64,000 bases of DNA from Neorhizobium lilium (GCF_004053875.1 NZ_SBIP01000002.1:62001-126000); one strand, 5' to 3'; counted from the first letter of the stretch, positions 31,996 to 42,440 are shown. Notes: generated by a model not told the origin, from the letters alone. Numbers and translations: made by a program.

Positions 31996-32213
31996 GTTTG
32001 GCGTCCTGTTTCGTGAACTTCGCGACCTTCGTCAAGCTGTCAAATACGAGAAGCAGTACGCGTCGAGGCGCGTTAGACGCAACGGCGTCTTGATCCGATG
32101 TATTCAGCAGCCGTTCAAGATGACGTCAATAAAACGAGTGCTTAGATACGTCGATATGCTGCACCGGAGCGCATGTTCAACAACTGTAAAATATAAGATG
32201 GAGGGCTTTCACA

Positions 32214-32591
32214 ATGGAACTCAGTACTGCCAAGACTATGCGTAGAAAATGGAGCGTCGGCATCATGCTCGGGATGTGCTGCCTTACGCTGGCAGGTTGT
32301 GTCACTGATGGCGAAGACTACGACGAGACGCCAACCTACAATCGCCCCTCCTATTACAGGCAATACGAAAATAGGCCGCGTTACGACCGACCTCGCTATG
32401 ATGAGCCCCGCTACGAGCGCCCACGCTACGACCAGTCGCGCTATAATAGCGATGAGGGCCAGGAACGGCAGCGCCATTGGGATCGCGATGAACGCCGCAG
32501 GCCGGATGCCGTTCAGGACAATGGCGATGGGCGTGACCACGAACGAGACCAGCGCCGCTTCCGCCGGTTCTGGATGCAAAACGACGATTGA
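32214..32591 (+). CDS. Lipoprotein with RPRYD-type repeats
   Basis: The 125-residue protein has a lipoprotein signal (lipobox LAGC, Cys29). About six repeats of a five- to six-residue RPRYD/EPRY pattern follow in residues 53-78, with a charged Arg/Asp tail after them. It is probably attached to the outer or inner membrane in the periplasm. Tyr- and Arg-rich repeats of this type can bind polysaccharide or peptidoglycan, but no specific role is known to me. It starts after a GGAGGG site and is the first chromosomal gene after the prophage. Confidence 0.65.
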   Translation: MELSTAKTMRRKWSVGIMLGMCCLTLAGCVTDGEDYDETPTYNRPSYYRQYENRPRYDRPRYDEPRYERPRYDQSRYNSDEGQERQRHWDRDERRRPDAVQDNGDGRDHERDQRRFRRFWMQNDD

Positions 32592-32619
32592 ACAGGCTTC
32601 CATTCGAAGCTAGAATCAA

Positions 32620-32651
32620 GAAGGGCGCGATGCCACGGCATCGCGCCCTTC
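32620..32651. terminator. Bidirectional terminator-type hairpin
   Basis: A perfect 13-pair stem (GAAGGGCGCGATG with CATCGCGCCCTTC) encloses a six-base CCACGG loop and lies between the convergent lipoprotein and wrbA genes. There is only a weak T-run on either side. It would serve transcripts from both directions. Confidence 0.7.
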
Positions 32652-32665
32652 CTGCATTCCAATGA

Positions 32666-33265
32666 TCAAGCCGAAATTTTTGCCGCAATCTTGGCGACAT
32701 GAGCGCCCTGGAAGTGGGCAGCCTCGAGCTCGACCTGCGACGGCTGGCGTGAGCCGTCGCCGCCGGTGATGGTGCTGGCGCCGTAAGGCGAACCGCCCTT
32801 GATTTCTTCGAGGCCCAACTGGCCCTGGAAGGCGTAAGGCAAGCCGACGACGATCATGCCGTGGTGCAGCAGGGTCGGGATGAAGCCGAGAATGGTGGAT
32901 TCCTGCCCGCCATGCTGCGAGGCGGACGCGGTGAAGACCGAGCCGACCTTGCCCACCAATTTGCCCTGGGCCCAAAGACCCCCCGTCTGGTCGATGAAAT
33001 TGCGCATCTGCGACGCCACGGTGCCGAAGCGCGTGCCACAGCCAAAGATGATCGCATCGTAATCCGCCAGTTCGTCTGGCGTCGCAATCGGCGCTTCCTG
33101 GTCGATCTTGAAATACGAAGCCTTGGCGACGTCTTCCGGAACGAGTTCGGGTACGCGCTTGACCGTCACGTCCGCGCCGGCGGATTTGGCGCCTTCTGCC
33201 ACGGCATTCGCCATGGTTTCGATGTGACCGTAGGCCGAATAGTATAGAACCAGAACCTTCGCCAT
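32666..33265 (-). CDS. wrbA: NAD(P)H:quinone oxidoreductase WrbA
   Basis: The 199-residue protein matches WrbA in full length. It has the flavodoxin-like [15 protein letters not shown] phosphate loop (residues 5-19), [16 protein letters not shown], a [21 protein letters not shown] loop and a final GSPYGAST segment (cited in parts). It binds FMN and reduces quinones by two electrons, which limits redox cycling. It stands alone, convergent with the lipoprotein gene and divergent from the CinA-like gene. Confidence 0.92.
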   Translation of the reverse strand: MAKVLVLYYSAYGHIETMANAVAEGAKSAGADVTVKRVPELVPEDVAKASYFKIDQEAPIATPDELADYDAIIFGCGTRFGTVASQMRNFIDQTGGLWAQGKLVGKVGSVFTASASQHGGQESTILGFIPTLLHHGMIVVGLPYAFQGQLGLEEIKGGSPYGASTITGGDGSRQPSQVELEAAHFQGAHVAKIAAKISA

Positions 33266-33502
33266 GATCTTCTCCTGTTGCTGTATTACGTAATCGGCCT
33301 TGCAGCCTTGAGCCGGGGCAGGTTGTAACGGTTTTGCGGCGTTTTGGAACCTCCGCCCAGAGCAGACGCAGTGTTCAACCTTCCGAACTTTATTTCACTT
33401 GCAACGACAAATCGATGACAGGAGCGCCCGTCCGCGGATTGTCAGAAAGCACTTTTGTCCCACATTTTTTAGGCCTAGGACTACCAGGTCACGGAGAAAC
33501 TC

Positions 33503-34288
33503 ATGTCGGAAGCTGCCTCATCATCCCCACTCGTCACGGCTGCCATTCTTGCCATCGGCGACGAACTTCTGTCTGGCCGAACCAAGGACAAGAATATCGG
33601 CCATCTGGCCGAACTGCTGACGCTTTCCGGCATCGACCTCAAGGAGGTGCGGATCGTGGCGGACGAGGAAGACGCCATCGTCGAGGCACTCAACGCGCTG
33701 CGCACGCGCTACGACTACGTCTTTACCTCTGGGGGCATCGGTCCCACTCATGACGACATTACCGCCGACGCGGTGTCAAAAGCCTTCGGCGTGCCTTGCA
33801 TCCATGACCCGGACGCGATGCAGCTCCTCGGCGACATGTACAAGCGCCGGGAGATGGAATTCACCGACGCACGCCAGCGCATGGCCCGCATGCCGCAGGG
33901 TGCGCGGCACATTCCCAATCCGGTCTCGACGGCGCCCGGCTTTATCATCGGCAATGTGCATGTCATGGCTGGCGTGCCGCAGGTCTTCCAAGCCATGGTG
34001 GACAATGTGCTCCCTACGCTGCGTTCGGGCGCCAAGATGCTGTCGCGTGCCGTGCCCTGCCCCTATGGCGAAGGCGATATCGGCACGCTACTCGGCGCGG
34101 TCCAGAAGGCGCATCCCAATACCAGCATAGGCTCTTATCCCAAATATGATGGGCAGCGCTTCTCTACAGAGATTGTGGTGCGTGCTCGGGACCAGCAGGC
34201 CCTCGATGCGGCGGCCGAGGCCGTGGTCGAGATGATCGCCGGCATCGACAGGGCGAAGACCCCGGCGAACCCGACAGCGGATGCCTGA
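33503..34288 (+). CDS. CinA-like molybdopterin-binding domain protein
   Basis: The 261-residue protein consists of the MoCF/CinA N-terminal domain, with AILAIGDELLSGRTKDKN at residues 14-31 and TSGGIGPTHDDIT near 75-87. The nicotinamide-mononucleotide amidase domain of full CinA is missing, as is usual for the short rhizobial type. A function in nucleotide or pyridine metabolism is assumed in the family; the short form is not well characterised. It is preceded by 237 bp of non-coding sequence. Confidence 0.82.
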   Translation: MSEAASSSPLVTAAILAIGDELLSGRTKDKNIGHLAELLTLSGIDLKEVRIVADEEDAIVEALNALRTRYDYVFTSGGIGPTHDDITADAVSKAFGVPCIHDPDAMQLLGDMYKRREMEFTDARQRMARMPQGARHIPNPVSTAPGFIIGNVHVMAGVPQVFQAMVDNVLPTLRSGAKMLSRAVPCPYGEGDIGTLLGAVQKAHPNTSIGSYPKYDGQRFSTEIVVRARDQQALDAAAEAVVEMIAGIDRAKTPANPTADA

Positions 34289-34388
34289 CCTTAACCCGCA
34301 GTGCAACGCAGCTTGACGCGGATCAACCAAGACACAGCCGATCTCAGATATCAGCTTCAGTATCGTTTACGTCCCGAGGAAGATGACC

Positions 34389-35228
34389 ATGACCTATAAG
34401 ACAATCCTCGCCATTCTGGATACACCGCAGAATGCTCGCCAGATCAGCGATTTTGGCGTTGCAGTGGCGTCGCAGTTCTCGGCCCATTTGATTGGCTGCC
34501 ATGCGGAGACGCTTTCCGCCATGCCGCTGATCGCGCCCATGGAAATTCCCGACCCTGCTGCAATCCAGGTGCTGCAGGAAGTCGCTCAGAAGGAAACAGC
34601 CGAGGTAAAGCGGGTTTTCGAGCTTCACGCCGAAGGCAAAGGTGTGCCCACCGAATGGCGCAGCTTTCTGTCCGCAGCCGGCTACAGCTCGAACCCCTTT
34701 ATGGAATCGGCCCGCGCGGCCGACCTTATTATCGCCAGCCAGAGCGACCCCTCCCATTCGGATCACCGCGCGGATCTGGAAACCTTTCTGTTCGACAGCG
34801 GCCGGCCGCTGCTGCTCGTCCCTCACGCCATGACGCAGCTTCAGCCGATCCGGCGCGTCATGATCGCCTGGAACGGATCGCGTGAGGCGGCCCGCGCCAC
34901 ATTCGATTCGCTGCCATTCCTGCAGGCCGCCGAGAGCGTTGAAATTCTTGTCGTGGATCCCCCGGAGCGTTCGAACCAGACCTATCTGCCGGCCGGCGCC
35001 GAGATTGCCAACTCGCTGTCTCGCCATGGCGTCAACGCATCCGTCACCAACCATGAAAGCAGCGGAGGATCGCCGGCAGCGGTGATCGAAGCCCGTCTTT
35101 CCGGCAAGGACGTCGACCTTCTCGTCATGGGCGGCTACGGCCACTCCCGCTGGTGGGAAATGATCTTCGGTGGCGTTACCCGCAATATCCTCGACTCGAT
35201 GACGGCGCTGACCCTGCTGTCGCGATAA
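34389..35228 (+). CDS. Universal stress protein (UspA family)
   Basis: The protein has 279 residues from the ATG at 34389, chosen because AGGA lies eight bases before it; an ATG at 34383 is too close. It resembles tandem Usp proteins. The C-terminal half has the nucleotide-binding MGGYGHSRWWEMIFGGVTRNIL pattern (G-x2-G...G, cited in parts) and a VMIAWNGSREAARA start. Usp proteins bind ATP and accumulate under stress. It follows the CinA-like gene by about 100 bp and may be co-expressed. Confidence 0.85.
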   Translation: MTYKTILAILDTPQNARQISDFGVAVASQFSAHLIGCHAETLSAMPLIAPMEIPDPAAIQVLQEVAQKETAEVKRVFELHAEGKGVPTEWRSFLSAAGYSSNPFMESARAADLIIASQSDPSHSDHRADLETFLFDSGRPLLLVPHAMTQLQPIRRVMIAWNGSREAARATFDSLPFLQAAESVEILVVDPPERSNQTYLPAGAEIANSLSRHGVNASVTNHESSGGSPAAVIEARLSGKDVDLLVMGGYGHSRWWEMIFGGVTRNILDSMTALTLLSR

Positions 35229-35264
35229 GCCTGCGATCGGGCGACGACGGGGCGACTATGCGCC

Positions 35265-35567
35265 TCATGGGGCTGATGGCGATCCCACCTGTTGCCTTGC
35301 CCCGTCGATGGCGCCACCGCTCGTCTGGCTATATGCAAGTTCATTATGGAAAGCGCGAGAGCTGGACAGGAAGGCGGCGATATCCGCCAGCCGCCTCGGA
35401 TCCGCCAATCCTCGTGCATAATACCGGAAGACGATCTTGGCGAGCACATCCAGCTCTGCCCGGTGCACTGCTCCAGTGAGCTTCGCCGAGCGACGCACTG
35501 CTTCGCGCATGGTCCGCAGATCATGAAGGGCTATTGCTGCCGGGAAGAAGGACCCGTGGCCAGTCAT
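35265..35567 (-). CDS. Small helical protein of unknown function
   Basis: The 100-residue protein is mostly helical: LRTMREAVRRSAKLTG, AELDVLAKIVFRYYARGLADPRRLADIAAFL (cited in parts). It resembles small rhizobial proteins with an LAxxI...G..DPxxL pattern. An AGGGGAAA site precedes its ATG at 35567. It is read opposite to its neighbours. I judge it a real gene with moderate confidence; function unknown. Confidence 0.55.
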   Translation of the reverse strand: MTGHGSFFPAAIALHDLRTMREAVRRSAKLTGAVHRAELDVLAKIVFRYYARGLADPRRLADIAAFLSSSRAFHNELAYSQTSGGAIDGARQQVGSPSAP

Positions 35568-35769
35568 GGCTTTCCCCTATCGTAGGTGCAACGATGGGAA
35601 GAGAATACACGAACAGGAAAACGTGTCAGATTGGGTGCGGAACCGTACGTTATTTTAGCGCGTGATCGAATGCGCAACAGGATTGCTGTTTGCCGCCTTC
35701 TTGCCAGGCAGCCGGACTTGCCGCTATTAGCGAGAGCCAACGCATCTCTTGCTAATGGCAGCCACCATC

Positions 35770-36267
35770 ATGTCTCTTCCTGAAAAAGCCTTTCCCGTAA
35801 CCTGGGATCAGTTTCACCGCGACGCCCGTGCACTTGCTTGGCGCCTTGCCGGCCTCAACCGCAGCTTCCATGCCATCGTGTGCATCACCCGAGGTGGGCT
35901 TGTGCCTGCAGCGATCATCTCGCGCGAACTCAACATTCGCCTGATCGAGACGGTCTGCATCGCCTCCTACCATGATTATGTGAACCAGGGCGAGATGACC
36001 CTTCTGAAGGCAATCTCGCCGGAGCTCACGAAGAACGAGGGCGAAGGCGTGCTGGTGGTCGACGATCTGACGGATACCGGCAAGACGGCTTCGGAAGTGC
36101 GCGCCATGCTGCCCAGGGCCCACTTCGCCTGCGTCTATGCCAAGCCCTCCGGCGTTCCGACCATCGACACCTTCGTGACCGAAGTGAGCCAGGATACCTG
36201 GATCTACTTCCCCTGGGATATGGGCTTCACCTACCAGGAGCCGATCGCCAAAGGCCACAAGGGCTGA
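35770..36267 (+). CDS. gpt: Xanthine phosphoribosyltransferase
   Basis: From the ATG at 35770 (165 residues) the protein starts [20 protein letters not shown], as rhizobial Gpt proteins do. The PRPP-binding loop is [14 protein letters not shown] near 95-108, with ITRGGLVPA earlier and the base-binding WIYFPWD near the end. It salvages xanthine and guanine to nucleotides at the membrane. A longer start at 35749-35758 is possible. A terminator follows at 36296. Confidence 0.9.
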   Translation: MSLPEKAFPVTWDQFHRDARALAWRLAGLNRSFHAIVCITRGGLVPAAIISRELNIRLIETVCIASYHDYVNQGEMTLLKAISPELTKNEGEGVLVVDDLTDTGKTASEVRAMLPRAHFACVYAKPSGVPTIDTFVTEVSQDTWIYFPWDMGFTYQEPIAKGHKG

Positions 36268-36295
36268 TAATTCCTTTCCAATGTGCTGTTGCGAG

Positions 36296-36324
36296 AGCCC
36301 GCCGGTCCTGCCGTACGGGCTTTT
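36296..36324 (+). terminator. Terminator after gpt
   Basis: A six-pair stem AGCCCG (36296-36301) with CGGGCT (36316-36321) encloses a 14-base loop and is followed by TTTTC. It stands 29 bp after the gpt stop and would end its transcript. Confidence 0.6.
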
Positions 36325-36503
36325 CGAAAGCTTCGGCTGCGGAAGTTGCAGCTGCGCCAGTATGGTACGCACGAAAGTTCACGAAACCCTGTATAAACGG
36401 GCTCGCCCATGGCCCGATTTCGTGTCGATTTCTCGATATGCTACAGGCCTGCTGGAATTCGGCGGCGCAAGACACTGAGATTCCTGACGAATTTTCATCC
36501 CCG

Positions 36504-36810
36504 TTATCCACAGCCAAAAACTACAATATCTTGTGGTTATAAAAGCGTTGCATTCTACGCCTTGACGAATCTGAGCTGACGGACGACATTGCCCACAGGT
36601 TGCGGCGGCGACTGGACCGGACATAACGAGGCCGGTCTTTTTTCGAGTTCGGACGGAAACATGTGAGGGTTGAACTGGTTTTGACAAACCATTCGCCTAC
36701 CGGTTTCCTGTGCCTGAAAAGCTGCTGAAACTGTGACTGGCGCTGGCGGAAAGAAACTGTTAATACTATATTTAGTGTTTGCAGCCACCATCCATCACAA
36801 GATACAGATA
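36504..36810 (+). promoter_or_regulatory. nrdJ leader: DnaA box, NrdR-like boxes and internal terminator hairpin
   Basis: The 657-bp gap before nrdJ holds a perfect DnaA box TTATCCACA (36504-36512) and a 13/16 match to the NrdR box at 36521-36536 (CTACAATATCTTGTGG). A 14/16 match lies at 36763-36778 (ATACTATATTTAGTGT), with a weaker 10/16 copy 32 bp later at 36795-36810. The 32-bp spacing is the one NrdR uses. A hairpin GACCGG-CCGGTC with six or more T follows at 36615-36643. NrdR represses ribonucleotide reductase genes when dATP is high, and DnaA links them to replication. I see no B12 riboswitch box. Confidence 0.65.
36615..36643 (+). terminator. Rho-independent terminator in the nrdJ leader
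   Basis: The stem GACCGG (36615-36620) with CCGGTC (36632-36637) and an 11-base loop is followed by a run of T to 36643. It lies 280 bp upstream of nrdJ, so it either ends a small upstream transcript or acts as an attenuator of one. Confidence 0.7.
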
Positions 36811-36924
36811 GGCATCCACGATGATTCACTGGATGACGAGATTGGAACCGGCTGCCCATGATGGCGAGCAGCCGGCGCGGACACGTGCGCCCTGAATGCG
36901 GCGCCAACTGACGAGGATAAGGCA

Positions 36925-39900
36925 ATGCGCATCGAACGTCGTTTTACCAAGCCCGGCCAGGGCGCCTATGCGGAGATCGAGTTCCGCAAGGCGGTCAGCG
37001 AGATCCGCAATCCGGATGGTTCCATCGTCTTCCGGCTCGCGGATATCGACGTCCCGGTCCAATTTTCCCAGGTCGCCACCGACGTGCTTGCGCAGAAGTA
37101 TTTCCGCAAGGCCGGCGTGCCCAAGGTCATGCGGAAGGTGGAAGAAAACGACGTTCCTTCCTTCCTGTGGCGCTCGGTTGCCGACGAAAGGGCGCTGAAG
37201 GATCTGCCGAAGGACGAGCAGTACGGCTCTGAAACCGATGCGCGCCAGGTTTTCGACCGTCTGGCCGGCACCTGGACCTATTGGGGCTGGAAGGGCGGCT
37301 ATTTCTCGTCGGAAGAAGACGCCTCCGCCTTCAAGGACGAGCTTGCCTACATGCTCGCCACCCAGCGCGTTGCGCCGAATTCGCCGCAGTGGTTCAACAC
37401 CGGCCTGCACTGGGCCTATGGCATTGACGGCCCCGGCCAGGGACATTTCTACATCGACCCGTTCACGGGCAAGCTCACCAAGTCGAAGTCGGCCTATGAG
37501 CATCCGCAGCCGCATGCCTGCTTCATCCAGTCCGTGGAAGACGATCTCGTCAACGAGGGCGGCATCATGGACCTGTGGGTACGCGAGGCGCGCCTGTTCA
37601 AGTATGGCTCCGGCACCGGTTCCAACTTCTCCATGCTGCGCGGCGCCGGCGAAAAGCTGTCGGGCGGCGGCCGCTCGTCTGGCCTGATGAGCTTCCTGAA
37701 GATCGGCGACCGGGCTGCCGGCGCGATCAAGTCTGGCGGTACGACCCGCCGCGCCGCCAAGATGGTGGTGGTCGATATCGATCATCCGGATATCGAGGAA
37801 TACATCAACTGGAAGGTCAAGGAAGAGCAGAAGGTGGCGGCTCTCGTCACCGGCTCGAAAATCGTCGCCAAGCATCTAAAGGCGATCATGAAGGCCTGCG
37901 TGAACTGCGAAGGCGAAGCCGACGACTGCTTCGACCCCGCCAAGAACCCCGCCCTGAAGCGCGAGATCAAGGCGGCCAAGAAGGACCAGGTTCCGGAAAA
38001 CTACGTCGGTCGCGTCATCCAGTTCGCCCGCCAGGGCTACAAGGACCTGGAATTCAAGACCTATGACACGGACTGGGATTCGGAAGCCTACCTGACCGTA
38101 TCGGGCCAGAACTCCAACAATTCCGTTTCGCTGAAGGACGACTTCCTCAAGGCTGTCGAGACCGATGGCGACTGGAACCTGACCGCCCGCAAGGACGGCA
38201 AGGTGATGAAGACTCTGAAGGCCCGCGATCTGTGGGAGCAGATTTCCTATGCCGCCTGGGCGTCTGCCGATCCGGGCATCCACTTCAACACCACCATGAA
38301 TGACTGGCACACTTCGCCGGCCGGTGGCCCGATCCGCGGCTCGAACCCGTGCTCGGAATACATGTTCCTGGACGACACGGCCTGCAACCTTGCCTCGCTG
38401 AACCTGCTGCAGTTCAAGGACAAGGACACCAAGCGCATCAACATCGCCGATTACGAGCATGCGGTGCGCCTGTGGACGGTCGTGCTGGAAGTGTCCGTCA
38501 TGATGGCGCAGTTCCCGTCGCGCCGCATTGCCGAACTCTCCTACGAATACCGCACGCTCGGCCTCGGCTATGCCAATATCGGCGGATTGCTGATGTCGAC
38601 CGGCATTCCCTACGACTCGTCGGAAGGCCGCGCCATTGCCGGCTCGCTGACCGCCATCATGACCGGCGTCGCCTATGCGACCTCCGCCGAAATGGCGTCA
38701 GAACTCGGCCCCTTCCCCAGCTTCGCGCCAAACCGCGAGAGCATGCTGCGGGTCATCCGTAACCATCGCCGCGCCGCCCATGGCGAAGCTTCCGGTTACG
38801 AGCAGCTTTCGGTCAATCCGGTACCGCTGATCCATTCGGAGAACCCGGACCAGGATCTCGCCGCCCATGCCAAGGCGGCCTGGGACAAGGCGCTGCAGCT
38901 TGGCGAACAGCATGGCTACCGCAATGCCCAGGTATCCGTCATCGCGCCCACCGGCACGATCGGCCTCGTCATGGATTGCGACACGACCGGCATCGAGCCG
39001 GACTTCGCCCTGGTGAAGTTCAAGAAGCTTGCCGGCGGCGGCTATTTCAAGATCATCAACGGCGCCGTGCCGGAAGCGCTGCGTACGCTCGGATACACGG
39101 AAAGCCAGATCGCCGAGATCGAAGCCTATGCAATCGGCCACGGCAATATCAACCAGGCGCCCGGCATCAACCCCGGCTCGCTGCGCGCCAAGGGCTTTAC
39201 CGACGAGAAGATCGAGGCGATCAACGGTGCCACCAAAGCAGCCTTCGACATCAAGTTCGTGTTCAACCAGTGGACCCTGGGCGCCGACTTCCTGAAGAAC
39301 ACGCTGAAGGTGACGGACGCACAGCTGTCCGACATGAGCTTCAACCTGCTCGAGCATATCGGCTTCCCGAAGAAGGACATCGAGGCCGCCAATATCCATG
39401 TCTGCGGTGCGATGACGTTGGAAGGCGCGCCCTTCCTGAAAAACGAGCATCTTCCGGTCTTCGATTGCGCCAATCCCTGCGGCAAGATCGGCAAGCGCTA
39501 TCTCTCGGTCGAAAGCCATATCCGCATGATGGCCGCTGCCCAGCCGTTCATCTCGGGTGCGATCTCCAAGACGATCAACATGCCCAATGATGCGACCGTG
39601 GAAGATTGCGGCTCGGCCTACATGCTGTCGTGGAAGCTCGGCGTGAAGGCGAACGCGCTCTATCGTGACGGCTCCAAGCTGTCGCAGCCGCTCAACTCCT
39701 CGCTGATCGAGGACGAGGACGACGAGGATGCGCTGGAGGACCTGATCCAGGCACCGGCAGCGGCTCAAGCGGTCACCATCACCGAGAAGATCATCGAACG
39801 CGTGATCGAACGGGTAACCCGCGAACGGGAAAAGCTGCCGAACCGCCGCCAGGGCTATACCCAGAAGGCCAATGTCGGCGGCCACAAGGTGTATCTGCGC

Positions 39901-40749
39901 ACTGGCGAATTCGGCGATGGCCGCATCGGCGAGATCTTCATCGACATGCACAAGGAAGGTGCCGCCTTCCGTGCGATGATGAACAACTTCGCCATCGCGA
40001 TCTCGCTCGGCCTCCAGTATGGCGTGCCGCTTGAAGAATATGTGGAGGCCTTCACCTTCACCAAGTTCGAGCCGGCCGGCATTGTGACCGGCAATGACGC
40101 GATCAAGAACGCCACGTCGATCCTCGACTACGTGTTCCGCGAACTTGCCGTCTCCTATCTCGGCCGCCATGACCTCGCGCATGTGGATACGTCGGACTTC
40201 TCGCAGACGGCGCTGGGCAAGGGCATCCAGGAAGGCAAGACCAACCTGCTGTCCACCGGCTGGACCCGCGGCTACAAGCCGACCCTGATCCAGGGCGGCC
40301 AGACGGACCGCACCGGCTCCGAACCGAAGGGCGCGGCGACCGCCGCCCCTGCCCGCGCCTCGGCGAATGTCACTTCGATCGGCGGCGCCTCGTTTGCCGG
40401 TTCCGCTGCGCGCAAGCTGGAGACCACGGTCGCCATCTCGACTTCCGAAGTCGTCTCCTTCAAGCGTGATTATGAGGAGCGCGCCAAGGAACTGACGGAA
40501 GAGATCGCCGAGGAAGCGCTTGCCGACGAAGGCCAGCAGGCTGCCACCGCCCTCTTCTCCGACAAGGCGGAAGCGGACGCCGCCGCTGCCAAGGCGGAGG
40601 CCAAGAAGATGGAGAAGGAACGGCGCATCCGCTCCATCGCGCAGGGCTATACGGGCAATATGTGCGGCGAGTGCCAGAACTTCACCATGGTGCGCAACGG
40701 CACCTGCGAAAAGTGCGACACATGCGGCGCAACCAGTGGCTGCAGCTGA
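36925..40749 (+). CDS. nrdJ: Adenosylcobalamin-dependent (class II) ribonucleotide reductase
   Basis: The 1,274-residue enzyme converts ribonucleotides to deoxyribonucleotides with vitamin B12 and needs no oxygen. Visible features are [13 protein letters not shown] near 151, the first redox Cys in [11 protein letters not shown], the NPCSE radical and Glu motif near 473-477, APTGTIG for phosphate binding, and a C-terminal Cys cluster ([16 protein letters not shown]) that recharges the active site. The long form with a C-terminal Cys tail and repeated Glu/Lys linker is typical of rhizobia, where it is the main reductase. It is monocistronic, ending at a terminator. Confidence 0.95.
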   Translation: MRIERRFTKPGQGAYAEIEFRKAVSEIRNPDGSIVFRLADIDVPVQFSQVATDVLAQKYFRKAGVPKVMRKVEENDVPSFLWRSVADERALKDLPKDEQYGSETDARQVFDRLAGTWTYWGWKGGYFSSEEDASAFKDELAYMLATQRVAPNSPQWFNTGLHWAYGIDGPGQGHFYIDPFTGKLTKSKSAYEHPQPHACFIQSVEDDLVNEGGIMDLWVREARLFKYGSGTGSNFSMLRGAGEKLSGGGRSSGLMSFLKIGDRAAGAIKSGGTTRRAAKMVVVDIDHPDIEEYINWKVKEEQKVAALVTGSKIVAKHLKAIMKACVNCEGEADDCFDPAKNPALKREIKAAKKDQVPENYVGRVIQFARQGYKDLEFKTYDTDWDSEAYLTVSGQNSNNSVSLKDDFLKAVETDGDWNLTARKDGKVMKTLKARDLWEQISYAAWASADPGIHFNTTMNDWHTSPAGGPIRGSNPCSEYMFLDDTACNLASLNLLQFKDKDTKRINIADYEHAVRLWTVVLEVSVMMAQFPSRRIAELSYEYRTLGLGYANIGGLLMSTGIPYDSSEGRAIAGSLTAIMTGVAYATSAEMASELGPFPSFAPNRESMLRVIRNHRRAAHGEASGYEQLSVNPVPLIHSENPDQDLAAHAKAAWDKALQLGEQHGYRNAQVSVIAPTGTIGLVMDCDTTGIEPDFALVKFKKLAGGGYFKIINGAVPEALRTLGYTESQIAEIEAYAIGHGNINQAPGINPGSLRAKGFTDEKIEAINGATKAAFDIKFVFNQWTLGADFLKNTLKVTDAQLSDMSFNLLEHIGFPKKDIEAANIHVCGAMTLEGAPFLKNEHLPVFDCANPCGKIGKRYLSVESHIRMMAAAQPFISGAISKTINMPNDATVEDCGSAYMLSWKLGVKANALYRDGSKLSQPLNSSLIEDEDDEDALEDLIQAPAAAQAVTITEKIIERVIERVTREREKLPNRRQGYTQKANVGGHKVYLRTGEFGDGRIGEIFIDMHKEGAAFRAMMNNFAIAISLGLQYGVPLEEYVEAFTFTKFEPAGIVTGNDAIKNATSILDYVFRELAVSYLGRHDLAHVDTSDFSQTALGKGIQEGKTNLLSTGWTRGYKPTLIQGGQTDRTGSEPKGAATAAPARASANVTSIGGASFAGSAARKLETTVAISTSEVVSFKRDYEERAKELTEEIAEEALADEGQQAATALFSDKAEADAAAAKAEAKKMEKERRIRSIAQGYTGNMCGECQNFTMVRNGTCEKCDTCGATSGCS

Positions 40750-40806
40750 TAAGTGCAGGGATTAGCGGAGTAACAACCGCTTCCGGCAAAACAACTAGGT
40801 GAGCTG

Positions 40807-40848
40807 ATCCCCGCGGTGATTGATTTCGTCGCGGGGATTTTCTTTTGT
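40807..40848 (+). terminator. Terminator after nrdJ
   Basis: A nine-pair stem ATCCCCGCG (40807-40815) with CGCGGGGAT (40830-40838) and a 14-base loop is followed by TTTTCTTTTG. It ends the nrdJ transcript 57 bp after its stop. Confidence 0.85.
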
Positions 40849-41040
40849 TGAATGATGTCAGTTGTGCAGGCGCTTTGCCAAGCCCTTGTCGTAGCCCTCA
40901 CAAACGCGTGTCCCTGGCTCGCACTTCGCTGCCCATCAACCTCCCGTTAGCATTTCATTGACCATAATCGACGCCTGGTTCGCCGGAGCTGGCCGCAGCC
41001 TGCCGCTCCGCCTTCATGTGTTCGGTCAAGCGGGTGTGTC

Positions 41041-42387
41041 GTGTTTCAGTCTCTTTCGCTTCTGTCGCCGCCGATTTCCGGCAGCTTCGTTTCAGGCCTT
41101 CTGGCAAGGCTGATTGGTGGTTTTGCCCGGGCATTGCGGACGGCCGCGGTGACGTTTGCAGCACTGGTCGGATCGGTCGCCGGCGCCGAGGCGGAGGATA
41201 GGGCGCTGAAGCTGTTCTTCACCCACACGGGCGAGCGGGCCGAAATCACCTATAAGCGCGACGGTCGGCTCGATCCCAAGGGTCTCGCGCAGATGAACCA
41301 TTTCCTGCGCGACTGGCGCCGCAACGAGACCGCGCGAATCGACCCGCGCCTGCTCGATCTGGTCTGGGAGATCTATGATCGAAGCGGCGCCGAGGGGCCG
41401 ATCCATATCGTGTCCGGCTACCGGTCGCCCTCAACCAACAGCATGCTCAAGGGCCGTTCCCGCGTGTCCGGCGTCGCCACCAAGAGTCAGCACATGCTGG
41501 GCCGCGCCGTGGATTTCTACATCCCAGGCATCAAGCTCTCCACGCTGCGGGCGCTTGCGATCCAGTTGCAGGGCGGCGGCGTCGGCTATTATCCGACATT
41601 CGTGCATGTCGATGTCGGCAATGTCCGGGCCTGGCCGCGCATGTCGCGGCAGGAACTCGCCCGACTGTTTCCCGATGGGCGCACCGTGCATATGCCGGCC
41701 GATGGCAGGCCGCTTTCGGGCTATACGCAGGCGGTTGCCCAATACAAGCGGCGGGGCGCGGCTGCGAAATCGGTCGAGATCGCCAGCGCACCGATTGAGG
41801 AGGGCGAAGACGAGCTTCCGTCGCGCCGCAGTGTTGCGACAGCCATGCTGCCAACGCCCCGCAGCCGGGCGGAAATGGCGCTTGCGGCTCAGGTTCGTGC
41901 GCCGGCAGCATCGGCATCGGCGCCCGCTCCGGGCTTCACCGATCTCGCATCGCTTGCGGTGCCGACGCCAGCCTTACGCCCTTCTCCACCAATCGGACGT
42001 CCAGTCGAGACTGCAGCACTGGACGTTACCCGCCCTGCCCCGGCAGCAGGCATTGCCCCGGATGGACCTCCCGCGCGGGCATTCGCAGCCGCGCCTACTC
42101 TGGTTCAAGGCTTTGGTCGGGAAATCGGTGGTGGGTCGGGGCAAACGACCGCATCGATCGCGTCTCTCCCGATCGGCAGTGCGGATATGGAACCGGAAGA
42201 CGCGTTCGACGGACAGGAGGCCCTGCTCGCCTGGGCCGTCTCACCACCCGGCAGCACGCTGGAAATGACGGCGCCTTATGTGGTGGAGCGGGCGCTCGCC
42301 GACCACACGGCCCAGACAACTCCAGCGCCGCTGCCGCTTGCGGCTTCCGACAGATTCGACGGCGGTCGCTTCTGGTCGGACGGCTGA
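41041..42387 (+). CDS. DUF882 / YcbK-like periplasmic peptidoglycan peptidase
   Basis: The 448-residue protein starts at a GTG and has a signal-like hydrophobic segment near residues 25-50. Residues 60-215 are a peptidase M15/DUF882 domain with IHIVSGYRSPSTN, the zinc motif SQHMLGRAVDFYI (His, Asp) and the second His in FVHVDVG. The E. coli relative MepK cuts meso-DAP-meso-DAP crosslinks in peptidoglycan. The remaining half is Pro/Ala-rich and low complexity, perhaps a spacer. It is convergent with the YdeP-type gene. Confidence 0.85.
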   Translation: MFQSLSLLSPPISGSFVSGLLARLIGGFARALRTAAVTFAALVGSVAGAEAEDRALKLFFTHTGERAEITYKRDGRLDPKGLAQMNHFLRDWRRNETARIDPRLLDLVWEIYDRSGAEGPIHIVSGYRSPSTNSMLKGRSRVSGVATKSQHMLGRAVDFYIPGIKLSTLRALAIQLQGGGVGYYPTFVHVDVGNVRAWPRMSRQELARLFPDGRTVHMPADGRPLSGYTQAVAQYKRRGAAAKSVEIASAPIEEGEDELPSRRSVATAMLPTPRSRAEMALAAQVRAPAASASAPAPGFTDLASLAVPTPALRPSPPIGRPVETAALDVTRPAPAAGIAPDGPPARAFAAAPTLVQGFGREIGGGSGQTTASIASLPIGSADMEPEDAFDGQEALLAWAVSPPGSTLEMTAPYVVERALADHTAQTTPAPLPLAASDRFDGGRFWSDG

Positions 42388-42440
42388 GCATGTCATCAAG
42401 CATGCGGCTGCCCGTCCGAAACGACGATCAGCTTATGGCT

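Noticed and set aside
31721..32245. 174-codon rightward frame after the integrase
   Set aside because: It starts inside the integrase gene and crosses the tRNA-Leu remnant, with no ribosome site and random composition.
36268..36924. B12 riboswitch upstream of nrdJ
   Set aside because: I looked for the conserved GCCACTG box and associated stems and did not find them; a terminator, DnaA box and NrdR-like boxes are present instead.
38698..40182. 494-codon leftward frame inside nrdJ
   Set aside because: Antisense shadow of the strongly conserved NrdJ protein; low-complexity Arg/Gly/Asp composition and no recognisable motif.
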